64,000 nt of DNA from Pelomonas sp965229315 (GTDB lineage Bacteria; Pseudomonadota; Gammaproteobacteria; Burkholderiales; Burkholderiaceae_C): NCBI RefSeq assembly GCF_965229315.1, contig NZ_CBDDJA010000002.1, positions 3,100,001 through 3,164,000 on the forward strand, given 5' to 3'. Position 1 is the first letter of the stretch; each line of letters opens with the position of its first letter. Made by a program: the position numbers and the translations under genes. Of this stretch, positions 18,414 to 27,032 are shown piece after piece. A model generated the notes under the pieces. It was not told the DNA's origin. It saw only the letters and a list, made by a program, of their open reading frames with translations, and searched no databases.

Positions 18414-18464
18414 ACGGGGCGCCTCGGCTCGCGGGCACGGGGCAAGGATGAATTCGGTCACGTT

Positions 18465-18490
18465 TGAGGCCCGTGCACGCCCGGGCCTCA
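18465..18490. terminator. Hairpin between flgL and the HDOD gene, possible terminator
   Basis: A perfect nine-base-pair inverted repeat TGAGGCCCG / CGGGCCTCA with an eight-base loop. No T run follows on either strand, so it is a weak or factor-assisted terminator at best, or a transcript-stabilising end for flgL mRNA. Confidence 0.35.
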
Positions 18491-18530
18491 TGGCAGACTG
18501 CCGCATTCACCGCCAGCCCAGTGCCGCGCC

Positions 18531-19712
18531 ATGTCCGACAACCTCCCTGCCGCCATCGACCACGCCATCCTGCCGGGCCTCGCCCTGGGCTACGCCCCGG
18601 TCATCGACCGCCAGCGCGCCATCGTCGGCACCCGGCTGACGCTCATCCCGCTGCGCGCCGATGCCAAGGTCGACCATGCCGAACTGCTGGCCGCGCTGGC
18701 CGCTGTCTGGCCCCAGGGTGGCGAGGTGCTCAGCCCGCAGGGCGAGGCGCTGCTGACGGCGCTGCTCGCCGAGCCGCCGGCCCAGCCGACGCAGATCGAG
18801 GTGCCCGCCTTCATCGCCGCCGACCCGCTGCATGCCGCCGCGCTGGCCGCGCTGAAGGGCGCCGGCCACAGCGGCCTGCTGAAGGGCCTGCCGGGCGAGC
18901 CGCTGCCCGCCGAGGTGGCCGCCGTCTTCAAGCAGGCCGTGCTGGAACCCGGCCAGGCCGCGCCCGCGGGCCTCGCCCTGGTGCATGCCGGCGTGCGGGG
19001 TGCCGACGCGGTGGACGCGAGCTTCCAGGCCGGTGCCGACACAGTCATCGGCTGGACCGTGGACGGGGCCTACGAGCCCACGGGGGGCAGCCGGACCGAG
19101 ATGGCCGCCGACCTGCAAGTCATCGTCGAGCTGATGTCGCGCGTGGACGAAGGCGAGGACGTCGAGCGGCTGGAGCAGACGCTCAAGCGCGACCCGAGCC
19201 TGGCGTTCAAGCTGCTGCGCTACATGAACTCGGCCGCCTTCGGGCTGCCGGTGGAGGTGTCGAGCTTTCGCCACGCCATCATGCTGCTGGGCTACGCTCG
19301 CCTGAAGCGCTGGCTGGCGCTGCTGCTGATGACGGCCAGCAAGGAGCACAGCATGCGCCCGGTCATGTACGGCGCGGTGCGGCGCGGCCTGCTGATGGAA
19401 GAGCTGGCCGCCGCCATGAGCGAACGCGAGCTGCGCGACGAGATGTTCATCTGCGGCCTGTTCTCGCTGCTGGACCACATGCTGAAGGCGCCGTTCGACA
19501 AGCTGCTGCAGTCCATCCCCGCGCCCGAACGCGTGCGCCGCGCGCTGGTGGAAGGCGTCGGCCCGTTCGCGCCTTACCTGAAGCTGGTGCAGGCCATCGA
19601 GGCCGGCAACGTCTTCGACTACCGCGAGCACGCCGAGGCCCTGATGCTGGACGCCGGCGAGATCAATGCCTGCGTGCTGCGGGCCTTGCACAAGGCCGCC
19701 CAGCTCGAATGA
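18531..19712 (+). CDS. Degenerate EAL-like plus HDOD domain signalling protein (YuxH type)
   Basis: A 393-residue cytoplasmic protein. Residues 1 to about 180 look like a degenerate EAL region (LGYAPVIDRQRAIVGTRLTL) with no E-A-L catalytic motif, so c-di-GMP hydrolysis is unlikely. From about 190 an HDOD domain follows (ADLQVIVELMSRV, LKRDPSLAFKLLRYMNSAAF, FRHAIMLLGYARLKRWLALL). This EAL-HDOD layout is that of YuxH/CdgJ-type proteins, some of which affect motility. It starts the signalling block after flgL and is followed four bases later by a histidine kinase gene. Confidence 0.8.
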   Translation: MSDNLPAAIDHAILPGLALGYAPVIDRQRAIVGTRLTLIPLRADAKVDHAELLAALAAVWPQGGEVLSPQGEALLTALLAEPPAQPTQIEVPAFIAADPLHAAALAALKGAGHSGLLKGLPGEPLPAEVAAVFKQAVLEPGQAAPAGLALVHAGVRGADAVDASFQAGADTVIGWTVDGAYEPTGGSRTEMAADLQVIVELMSRVDEGEDVERLEQTLKRDPSLAFKLLRYMNSAAFGLPVEVSSFRHAIMLLGYARLKRWLALLLMTASKEHSMRPVMYGAVRRGLLMEELAAAMSERELRDEMFICGLFSLLDHMLKAPFDKLLQSIPAPERVRRALVEGVGPFAPYLKLVQAIEAGNVFDYREHAEALMLDAGEINACVLRALHKAAQLE

Positions 19713-19716
19713 CCTG

Positions 19717-22173
19717 ATGCTAGGCGCGCCTGCCTTCACCGCCCTGCTCGACCTCGTCGGCGACCCGGTGCTGACGCTGCGGGCCGACCTGTCCGCCTTG
19801 CGCGCCAATCCCGCTGCGCGCGAATGGCTGGGGCAGGATGCCGCCGAGGGCTGGCGGCTGCTGCGCCACGCCGCCGGCCTGCGGCTGGAAACCTGGCTGC
19901 GCGACGCGGCCCATGCCATCGACGCCGGCCGCACGCCGCCGCCGGCACCGCCCCTGAAGCTCGCCGACGGCCAGCGCGCCACGCTGCACCTGCTGCGCGA
20001 GCGCCCCAACTGGCTGCTGCATGCGCGCCTGAGCGCGGCCGACCCCGGCGAGCCGCCGCTGGCCGAATGGCTGGCGCTGTCGCCGCTGCCGCTGCTGCTG
20101 GCGGATGCCGCCGCCGGCACGCTGCTGCGCTGCAACGCCGCCTTCGACGCCCTGTGCGCCGCCTCGCCGCGGCACCTGAACGACCTGCCCGACCTGCTGC
20201 AGGCGCTGCTGGGATGGCATCGCGGCGCGCCGCTGCCGGCGCTCACGGCCCAGCGCCCGCACGACGGCCCGCTGGTCACCGAGGCCGAGTTCATCGACCC
20301 GCAGGGGCGCCAGCACTGGCTGCAGGCGCGGTTGCGCCTGTGGCGCCATGCCGGCCGCACGCTGCTGCTGGCCGTGCTGGAAGACCAGAGCACGCTGCAC
20401 GAACGCGACCTCGCCCACCAGCAGCTCGACGCGCTGATGGACACCGCCGCCGTCGGCCTGGCCACCTTCCAGCCAGAGGGCGGCTGGCTCAAGGCGCACC
20501 GCAAGGGCAGCCCCTTCAAGGTCGGCGCCAAGCAGCCGGTCGGCTCGCTGCAGGGCATCAACCGCGAGATCGTCGAGCCGGCCTCGCTGCCGGAGTTCGA
20601 ACGCCTGCAGCGCGCGCTGAAGAAGGGCGATGCCGTCGAGGTGCGCTACGCCGTGCGCCACCCGGAACTGGGCCGCCGCTGGCTGCTGACGCGCGTGGCG
20701 CCCGCACTGCTGGCCGGCGGGCGGCGCAGCACGTCGGTCGTCACGCTGGACGTGACGGCCCAGGCCCAGGCCGAGAACGCGCTGCTGCTGCGCGCCGAGA
20801 GCGAACGCGCCGTGCTGGACTCGGTGCTGGTGGGCATCGTCACCGTGGGCCCGGACGGCATCGAGTGGATGAACCGCTCGGCGCGCCGCATGTTCGGCTG
20901 CGAACTGGAGGACGTGCTGGGCCAGCCCATGGGCGTGCTCGCGCCGGACGACGACGACCATCCGTTCCACGGCGAACCCAGCGCCGACGTCTTCGAATGC
21001 CAGCTGCGAGGCCGGGACGGGCGCGAGTTCTGGGTCATCGGCAACGCGGTGCAGACGCCACGCGAGGACGGCCCCGGCAGGATCACCCAGCAGCTCACCT
21101 ATGCGCTGCTGGACATCGACCGGCGCCGCCAGGCCGAAGCGCAGAGCCGCCAGGCGCAGGCGTCACTGGCCCGCATCATCGAGGCTGCGCCGCTGGCGAT
21201 CAGCCTGCACGAGGCGCAGAGCCTGCGCATCGTCAAGCTCAACCAGGCGGCAGCGGCCATGGCCGGCCGCACCGAAGCACAGTTGCTGGGCGGCGGCCCG
21301 GCGGCGCTGTTCGGCGCCGAGCAGGGCGAACAGGCCGCCGCCGACATGCGCGAGGCGCTGGCCTCGCTGGCCGTCGTGCAGCGCGAGTACCGCATGCCGG
21401 AAGGCCCGGCCGCGCGGGTCTGGGACACGCGGCTGCTGCACCTGGCCGGCGTCAGCGGCGACGACACGCCCGAACTGCTGCTGCTGGTCGCCAGCGACGT
21501 GACCGAGCAGCGCGCCGCCGAGCAGGCCCGGCTGCAGGCCGCCATCTCGCAGCGCGAGCTGCTGGTGCGCGAGGTGCACCACCGCATCAAGAACAACCTG
21601 CAGGGCGTGGCCGGGCTGCTGCAGCAGATCGCCGTGCGCCGCCCGGAGGTGGCCCCCGTGCTGAAGGAGGCGGTGGGCCAGGTGCAGGCCATCGCCCAGG
21701 TCTACGGGCTGCAGGTGGGCGCCACCGGGCCGCTGCTGCTCAAGCGCGTGTTCGATGCCATCGTCGGCTCGGTGCAGCGCATGCAGGGCCGCGTCATCAC
21801 CACGGCGGCCGAGGGCGGCGCGCTGCTTCAGGACTGGTGCCTGCCCGAGGCCGAGGCCATCCCCATCGCACTGAGCCTGAACGAGCTGCTGGGCAATGCG
21901 CTGCGCCACAGCAACGAGGCCCAGGTGCGCTGCCAGCTCATCTGCGACACCACTGGCGTGACGGTCGAGATCGTCAACCCGGGCCGCCTGCCCGAGGGCT
22001 TCTCGCTGCTCAACGTGCGCAGCGGCGTGTCGGGCCTGGGTCTGGTGCGGGCGCTGCTGCCGCGGCGCAGCGCCATCCTCAGCCTTGAGCAGCAGGGCGA
22101 CGACGTCATTTGCCGTCTGGAATTGATCCCGCCCAGCGTGGTTCACAATCCCGCCACAAGATCAGGTTCGTGA
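19717..22173 (+). CDS. Multi-PAS sensor histidine kinase with HisKA_2 domain
   Basis: An 818-residue soluble kinase with no clear membrane segment. Several PAS-like sensory domains fill residues 1 to about 600, for example ESERAVLDSVLVGIVTVGPD followed by GIEWMNRSARRMFGC. The HisKA_2 phosphoacceptor segment REVHHRIKNNLQGVAGLL lies near residue 615. An HATPase domain follows (LNELLGNALRHSNEA, SGVSGLGLVRALLP). HisKA_2 kinases commonly pair with unusual regulators. Here the next gene, starting eight bases after the stop, encodes an ANTAR regulator, so the two are very likely a pair. The sensed signal is unknown. Confidence 0.88.
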   Translation: MLGAPAFTALLDLVGDPVLTLRADLSALRANPAAREWLGQDAAEGWRLLRHAAGLRLETWLRDAAHAIDAGRTPPPAPPLKLADGQRATLHLLRERPNWLLHARLSAADPGEPPLAEWLALSPLPLLLADAAAGTLLRCNAAFDALCAASPRHLNDLPDLLQALLGWHRGAPLPALTAQRPHDGPLVTEAEFIDPQGRQHWLQARLRLWRHAGRTLLLAVLEDQSTLHERDLAHQQLDALMDTAAVGLATFQPEGGWLKAHRKGSPFKVGAKQPVGSLQGINREIVEPASLPEFERLQRALKKGDAVEVRYAVRHPELGRRWLLTRVAPALLAGGRRSTSVVTLDVTAQAQAENALLLRAESERAVLDSVLVGIVTVGPDGIEWMNRSARRMFGCELEDVLGQPMGVLAPDDDDHPFHGEPSADVFECQLRGRDGREFWVIGNAVQTPREDGPGRITQQLTYALLDIDRRRQAEAQSRQAQASLARIIEAAPLAISLHEAQSLRIVKLNQAAAAMAGRTEAQLLGGGPAALFGAEQGEQAAADMREALASLAVVQREYRMPEGPAARVWDTRLLHLAGVSGDDTPELLLLVASDVTEQRAAEQARLQAAISQRELLVREVHHRIKNNLQGVAGLLQQIAVRRPEVAPVLKEAVGQVQAIAQVYGLQVGATGPLLLKRVFDAIVGSVQRMQGRVITTAAEGGALLQDWCLPEAEAIPIALSLNELLGNALRHSNEAQVRCQLICDTTGVTVEIVNPGRLPEGFSLLNVRSGVSGLGLVRALLPRRSAILSLEQQGDDVICRLELIPPSVVHNPATRSGS

Positions 22174-22181
22174 GGGGCACG

Positions 22182-22787
22182 GTGAGCAAGGGCAAAGTCC
22201 TGGTCGTCGACGACGACCGATTGGTGTTGGCGACGCTGAGCTATGGGCTCACGCAGGCCGGCTTTGAGGTCATCGACGCCGACAACGGCGACGACGCGAT
22301 CCTCCTCGCCCGCGAACACCGGCCCGAGCTGGCGCTGCTGGACATCCGCATGGAAGGCCTGACCGGCTTCGACGTGGCGGCGTACCTGCGCGAGTACCTG
22401 CAGACGCCCTTCATGTTCCTGTCCGCGTTCGCCGACGAGGCGACGGTCGCCAAGGTCAAGGAACTGGGCGCGGTGGCCTACCTCGTCAAGCCGCTGGACA
22501 TCTCGCAGATCGTGCCGGCCGTCGAGGCAGCGTTTGCGCGCACCGCCACCCCCGCCGCGGCGCCGGCCCCGGCCAAGCCGGCGGCCGAGCCTTCCGAGCT
22601 GCCCACGGTGCTGGACCCCACCTCGATGGCCGTGGGCGTGCTGATGCACCGCTACTCGCTGCCGCGCGACGAAGCCCTCGCCCGCCTGACGAGCCTGGCC
22701 GCCGCCGACGGCCACAGCCTGCCCGAGCAGGCGCGACGCGTCGTCGATGCGGTCGAATTGCTCGCGCGACCCGGGCAGCAGCGCTGA
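22182..22787 (+). CDS. Response regulator with C-terminal ANTAR RNA-binding domain
   Basis: A 201-residue regulator. The receiver domain has the acidic pocket VVDDD (D10-D12), phosphoacceptor D54 in LLDIRMEG, and the K of YLVKPLD. After an Ala/Pro-rich linker, residues about 145-195 (AVGVLMHRYSLPRDEALARL, then LPEQARRVVDAVELL) look like an ANTAR domain. Such domains bind two-hairpin RNA targets and prevent transcription termination. The GTG at 22182 is favoured by GAGG seven bases upstream; a GTG at 22170 is possible. It is paired with the preceding HisKA_2 kinase. Its RNA targets are not identified. Confidence 0.82.
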   Translation: MSKGKVLVVDDDRLVLATLSYGLTQAGFEVIDADNGDDAILLAREHRPELALLDIRMEGLTGFDVAAYLREYLQTPFMFLSAFADEATVAKVKELGAVAYLVKPLDISQIVPAVEAAFARTATPAAAPAPAKPAAEPSELPTVLDPTSMAVGVLMHRYSLPRDEALARLTSLAAADGHSLPEQARRVVDAVELLARPGQQR

Positions 22788-22816
22788 CCACTCACCCGGC
22801 GGCCGTGGCGCCTCGC

Positions 22817-22930
22817 TGCGGGCCGAGCACCCGGCCGCTCCCAAGCCGGCCTGCGCTGGCGATGTGATGGCCGGATGTGATGGCGGGTCGTGCCGGCAAG
22901 CATCGCCGGCCCCTCAGCGAGGACCGGCCC
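22817..22930. repeat. Intergenic palindromic repeat, family 2, copy a
   Basis: A GC-rich element containing GGCCGCTCCCAAGCCGGCCT, then GGCGATGTG and GCAAGCATCGCCGGCCCCT. Close relatives occur at 46503-46555 and 55222-55345. It fills the gap between the ANTAR regulator and the converging kinase gene. No coding frame is convincing here. Confidence 0.7.
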
Positions 22931-22952
22931 AGGTCATCGTTGGCCGAGGGCT

Positions 22953-24290
22953 TCAGTTCAACGTGAAGTAGAAGCGGGCGCCCTCGCCCACCGCGGATTC
23001 GGCCCAGATGTCGCCGCCATGGCGGCGCACGATGCGCCGCACGAGCGCCAGGCCGACGCCCGTGCCCTGGAAGTCGCTGGCGCTGTGCAGCCGCTGGAAG
23101 ACGCCGAACAGCCGTTCGGCAAAACGCATGTCGAAACCCGCGCCGTTGTCCGACACGACGAACACGCGCCGCCCGTTCTGCTCCGCACTCTGGAAACGGA
23201 TCTCGGGGTGCTCGACCTTGGCGCTGTACTTCCAGGCGTTGCCCAGCAGGTTCTCCAGCACCATGCGCAGCAGGGTCGGGTCCCCCTGCACCTGCAGGTC
23301 GGGCTCGATGGTCAGTGCCAGCTCGCGATGCGGCGCGGCGCGGCACAGCTCCTCCATCACATAGCCGGCCTGCTGCGACAGGTTGACGGGCTGGCGCGCC
23401 AGGGGCCGCGTGGTGAGCTGGCTGAGCGACAGCAGCGCATCGATCATGCTGTTCATGCGCGCCGCAGCGCCCATGACACGGTCCAGGTGGTCGTTGCCGA
23501 CGCGGTCCAGCCGGGCGCCGTAGTCTTCCTTGAGGATGCGCGCGAAACCCTCGACGACGCGCAGCGGCGCGCGCAGGTCATGCGACACGGTGTAGCTGAA
23601 CGACTCATGCTCGGCGGCCAGGTCGGGCTGGACCGCTGCGGTGGCGCCGGCCGGCGCCGCCAGCGGCTCGCCCTCGGGACGCGCCGTGCCCACATAGCCG
23701 GCGAAACGGCCTTGCGAATCGATGCAGGGCAGGCCACGAAGCCACCAGCGGGCGTCGCCATCGGCAGCTCCCAGCAGCAGTTCCGCAAACGGTTGGCAGG
23801 CGTCCAGCCGCTCGCGCAGTTGCGCCGCCGGCTCGGCGGCCTCGAAGCGCTCCCACAGCCGCTGGTTGGTCGCGCCGGCCCCGACCCAGCTCGAAGCCGG
23901 CGCGCCCTGCGGCGCCTGCCAGCGCACGAGGTGGTGGCTGGCGTCCGTGGCCCATTGCCAGTCGCGCTGCAGCTGGGATTGCATCAGCCACTGCTGGCGC
24001 GCCTCGCGCAGCGGTTCGGCCAGGCGCTGGCGCGTCAGGCGCACGCCGGCATGCCAGCCGAGTGCAGCGGCCACCAGCACCATGACTCCGGTGAAGAATG
24101 CCGTCAGCACCAGCGCCGCGTGCACGAGGCCGACCTCGCCGCCCCACACCCGCATCAGCGCCATCATCACCAACGTGCCGAGCAGCAACATCAACAGTGA
24201 AACGGCTGCCAGCCCCAGGACCAGCATCCGCATCGGCACCTGCCGCTTCAGGCGGCGCGCAAGCGCGCTGTCGTCGCTGAGGCTGTTCAT
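22953..24290 (-). CDS. Membrane-anchored sensor histidine kinase
   Basis: A 445-residue kinase. Two hydrophobic segments near residues 20-45 and 55-80 anchor it. A PAS-like region follows (TDASHHLVRWQAP to DSQGRFAGYVGTARPEG). The HisKA box is ESFSYTVSHDLRAPLRVVEG and the HATPase has LENLLGNAWKYS, VSDNGAGFDM and GTGVGLALVRRIV. The frame extends upstream, but the ATG at 24290 gives a sensible N-terminus (MNSLSDDSALARRLKRQ). No cognate regulator is adjacent on its strand. It is divergent from the HPt gene, so phosphotransfer to that HPt protein is possible but unproven. Confidence 0.87.
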   Translation of the reverse strand: MNSLSDDSALARRLKRQVPMRMLVLGLAAVSLLMLLLGTLVMMALMRVWGGEVGLVHAALVLTAFFTGVMVLVAAALGWHAGVRLTRQRLAEPLREARQQWLMQSQLQRDWQWATDASHHLVRWQAPQGAPASSWVGAGATNQRLWERFEAAEPAAQLRERLDACQPFAELLLGAADGDARWWLRGLPCIDSQGRFAGYVGTARPEGEPLAAPAGATAAVQPDLAAEHESFSYTVSHDLRAPLRVVEGFARILKEDYGARLDRVGNDHLDRVMGAAARMNSMIDALLSLSQLTTRPLARQPVNLSQQAGYVMEELCRAAPHRELALTIEPDLQVQGDPTLLRMVLENLLGNAWKYSAKVEHPEIRFQSAEQNGRRVFVVSDNGAGFDMRFAERLFGVFQRLHSASDFQGTGVGLALVRRIVRRHGGDIWAESAVGEGARFYFTLN

Positions 24291-24323
24291 GCAGACATTG
24301 TAGGCAGCGGTTTTCGCCTGCCA

Positions 24324-24366
24324 GGTGCATATGCACCATCGCGTGCACAGTGCCGAATCTGTGCAT
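24324..24366. promoter_or_regulatory. Palindromic GTGCAT repeats in a divergent promoter region, candidate operator
   Basis: A perfect 14-base palindrome GGTGCATATGCACC (24324-24337) is followed by GTGCAC (24343-24348) and GTGCAT (24361-24366). They lie in the 142-base gap between the divergent kinase and HPt genes, an AT-richer stretch than the surroundings. The layout suggests a binding site for a dimeric regulator; its identity is unknown. Confidence 0.45.
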
Positions 24367-24432
24367 TTCTTCGCGCCGACCCCCTGCCCCACCCGAGATA
24401 CATTTGTGCTGATACCGAGTGTCCAGCCACCC

Positions 24433-24801
24433 ATGACCGCCTCCCCACCCGCAGCCCTGCTCGATGCCGAGGCGATCCGTCGCCTGCGCGAGCTCGATCC
24501 GAGCGGCGGCAACAAGCTGCTTCAGCGCGTCGTGACCGCCTTCTCCAACTCACTGGACCGTTTGTTGCCCGATCTTGACCGCGCCCGCGAAGCCAGCCCG
24601 CCCGACTTCGCCGCCATCCGCCATGTCAGCCACACGCTGAAGTCCTCGTCGGCCAGCCTGGGCGCGATGGCGCTGTCCGCGCGCTGCGCCGACATCGAAA
24701 CCATGGCCCGCGACGGGCAGGCGGAAGGTCTGCCGGACCAGCTGGACGCTATGCTGGACGACATTCAACAGGTGCGGACGGCCCTGGCCGCGCTGCTCTG
24801 A
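24433..24801 (+). CDS. HPt-domain phosphotransfer protein
   Basis: A 122-residue stand-alone histidine phosphotransfer protein. The signature FAAIRHVSHTLKSSSASLGA places the phosphoacceptor at H67. The flanking helices are amphipathic, as in a four-helix bundle. The ATG at 24433 was chosen over upstream starts because the protein then has the normal HPt length. It is followed after eight bases by the REC-PAS-GGDEF-EAL gene, so it probably passes phosphate to that receiver domain. Confidence 0.87.
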   Translation: MTASPPAALLDAEAIRRLRELDPSGGNKLLQRVVTAFSNSLDRLLPDLDRAREASPPDFAAIRHVSHTLKSSSASLGAMALSARCADIETMARDGQAEGLPDQLDAMLDDIQQVRTALAALL

Positions 24802-24809
24802 GAGGTCTC

Positions 24810-27032
24810 ATGCTGCCCACCGGTCAAGCCCTTGACGACCTGCCGCCGCGCCCGCGCGTGCTGCTGGTGGACGATGACGAGGTCAACCTGCTGCTGACGG
24901 CCGCGGCGCTGCGTGAACGCGGCTTCGAGGTGACGGAGGCCGGCAGCGGCAGTGATGCGCTCAACCTGCTGTCGACGCGCACGCCCGACGTCGTCGTGCT
25001 CGATGCCTTGATGCCCGAGCTGGACGGCTTCGAGACCTGCTCGCTGCTGCGCGCCACGCCCGGCTTCGAATCCCTGCCCGTGCTGATGTTGACCGGCCTG
25101 GACGACGAAGCCTCGATCAACCGCGCCTACCAGGCCGGCGCCACGGACTTCTTCGTCAAGTCGTCGCAATGGAGCCTGCTGGACGGGCGGCTGCGCTACC
25201 TGCTGCGCAGCTCGCGCACGCGGCTGGAGCTGGAGCGCAGCAAGGCCAAGCTGGCGCGCGCGCAGGACCTGGCCCGCATGGGCAGCTTCGAGTGGTGGCG
25301 CGGCGTGGACACCAGCTTCTCGATTTCGGCCGAGGGGCTGCGCGTGTTCGGCCGCGGCCCGCAGGACCGGCTGGATTTCATCGGCGTCATGCGCATGGTG
25401 CCGGTGGACGACCGCCACATCTTCCTGCGCCTGCTGCGCGACGTCATCGCCCACACGTCGGTGCTCGTCATCGACCTGCCGCTGACGCTGCCCGACGGCC
25501 GCCAGCGTGTCGTGCACATCGAGGCAGAGCCGGAGTTCAGCGAGCAGGGTTCGGTCAGCGGCTACACGGGCATCCTGCAGGACGTGACCGACCGCCGCCA
25601 GGCCGAAGACCGCATCCGCCAGCTGGCGCACTTCGACTCGCTGACCGGCCTGCCCAACCGCCGCCAGCTCATCTACCGCGTCGAGCGCGCCATCGAAAGC
25701 GCACGCCGCGGCGGCCACGAGGTGGGGCTGCTGCTGATCGACCTGGACCGCTTCAAGGTCATCAACGACACGCTGGGCCATGCCGCCGGCGACGAGCTGC
25801 TCGTCGAGGTGGGCCGTCGCCTGCGCAGCTGCGTGCGCCACTCCGACCAGATCCTCGAGGGCGTGCTGGAAGGCCCGGGCAACCGCAGCCACCGCGGCCT
25901 GGAGGCCGTGGGCCGGCTGGGTGGCGACGAGTTCGTGGCCCTGCTGCCCGAGGTGGCGGACGAGCGCGACGCCGAGCGCGTGGCCCAGCGCGTGCTGGAT
26001 GCGCTGCGCGAACCCATCTTCGTGGGCGGGCAGGAATGCTTCGTGACGGCCAGCGTCGGCATCGCGCTGTACCCGCGCGACGGCCAGACCATGGCCGACC
26101 TGCTGCGCAACTCCGACGTCGCCATGTACGCCGTCAAGAGCCAGGGCCGCAACGCCTCGGCCGTCTACTCGCCGCAGCTCGCCGGCCACGGCAAGCAGAA
26201 GCTGGAGCTGGAAAGCGCGTTGCACAAGGCGCTGGAGCGAAACGAGATCGTGCTGCACTACCAGCCCAAGATCGACGTGCGCGGCGCCCGCATGGTGGGC
26301 GCCGAGGCGCTGATGCGCTGGCAGCGCGGCAACGTGCTGGTGCCGCCGGCCGACTTCATCCCGCTGGCGGAGGAAACCGGCCTCATCGTCCCGCTGTCGG
26401 AATGGGCGCTGAAGGAGGCCGCGCGCCAGGCCAAGCTGTGGTCGCTGCAGTTCGGCTTCTCGGATTCCATCGCCGTGAACCTGCCCAGCCGGCTGTTCGA
26501 GCGCACCGATCTCGTCGAGCACATCCACCAGTGCGTCAGCGCCTACGGCGTGCCGCACCGGTCCATCCAGCTCGAGATCACCGAGAACAACCTGATGAAG
26601 GACCTGCAGAACGTCATCCCGTCGCTGCACCGCCTGAACGAAGTCGGCGTCGAGATCTCCATCGACGACTTCGGCACCGGCTACTCGTCCCTCGCCTACC
26701 TGACGACGCTGCCGATCTCGGAAGTGAAGATCGACCGCACCTTCGTGCGCGACCTCGGCATCACGCCGCAGAGTTCGGCCGTCGTCACCGCCATCATTGC
26801 GCTGGCGCGCGCCCTGGGCCTGCGCGTCATCGCCGAGGGCGTGGAGACGCTGCGCCAGATGGAGGTGCTGCACCGCCTGGGCTGCTCGTTGATGCAGGGT
26901 TTCCTGTTCAGCAAGCCGCTGCCGCCCGACGAGCTGGAGCGCTGGATCGCCCAGACCGTGCTGCCGCGCAAGGCGCCGTGGATCACGCAGGCCGACGGTT
27001 CGACTGACGCGGCCCGCGGCCAGCAACGCTGA
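24810..27032 (+). CDS. REC-PAS-GGDEF-EAL composite c-di-GMP signalling protein
   Basis: A 740-residue cytoplasmic protein. The receiver has D21/D22, phosphoacceptor D65 and K117. A PAS domain lies around 160-270. The GGDEF domain has an intact GGDEF at 371-375. Its RxxD (R343-D346) is 24 residues away rather than the usual five, because of an inserted segment. The EAL domain starts near 470 with E499 in GAEALMRW, and also shows AVNLPS, LEITEN, IDDFGTGYSSL, EVKIDR and AEGVET, so phosphodiesterase activity is plausible. It follows the HPt gene and overlaps the next cyclase gene by one base. Likely tunes c-di-GMP for motility through YcgR. Confidence 0.9.
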   Translation: MLPTGQALDDLPPRPRVLLVDDDEVNLLLTAAALRERGFEVTEAGSGSDALNLLSTRTPDVVVLDALMPELDGFETCSLLRATPGFESLPVLMLTGLDDEASINRAYQAGATDFFVKSSQWSLLDGRLRYLLRSSRTRLELERSKAKLARAQDLARMGSFEWWRGVDTSFSISAEGLRVFGRGPQDRLDFIGVMRMVPVDDRHIFLRLLRDVIAHTSVLVIDLPLTLPDGRQRVVHIEAEPEFSEQGSVSGYTGILQDVTDRRQAEDRIRQLAHFDSLTGLPNRRQLIYRVERAIESARRGGHEVGLLLIDLDRFKVINDTLGHAAGDELLVEVGRRLRSCVRHSDQILEGVLEGPGNRSHRGLEAVGRLGGDEFVALLPEVADERDAERVAQRVLDALREPIFVGGQECFVTASVGIALYPRDGQTMADLLRNSDVAMYAVKSQGRNASAVYSPQLAGHGKQKLELESALHKALERNEIVLHYQPKIDVRGARMVGAEALMRWQRGNVLVPPADFIPLAEETGLIVPLSEWALKEAARQAKLWSLQFGFSDSIAVNLPSRLFERTDLVEHIHQCVSAYGVPHRSIQLEITENNLMKDLQNVIPSLHRLNEVGVEISIDDFGTGYSSLAYLTTLPISEVKIDRTFVRDLGITPQSSAVVTAIIALARALGLRVIAEGVETLRQMEVLHRLGCSLMQGFLFSKPLPPDELERWIAQTVLPRKAPWITQADGSTDAARGQQR

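Noticed and set aside
18507..20561. A 684-residue open frame on the minus strand opposite the HDOD and kinase genes
   Set aside because: It is antisense to two well-supported genes, has shadow-type composition (Arg/Ser/Gln-rich) and no recognisable domain. Long antisense frames are common in GC-rich DNA.
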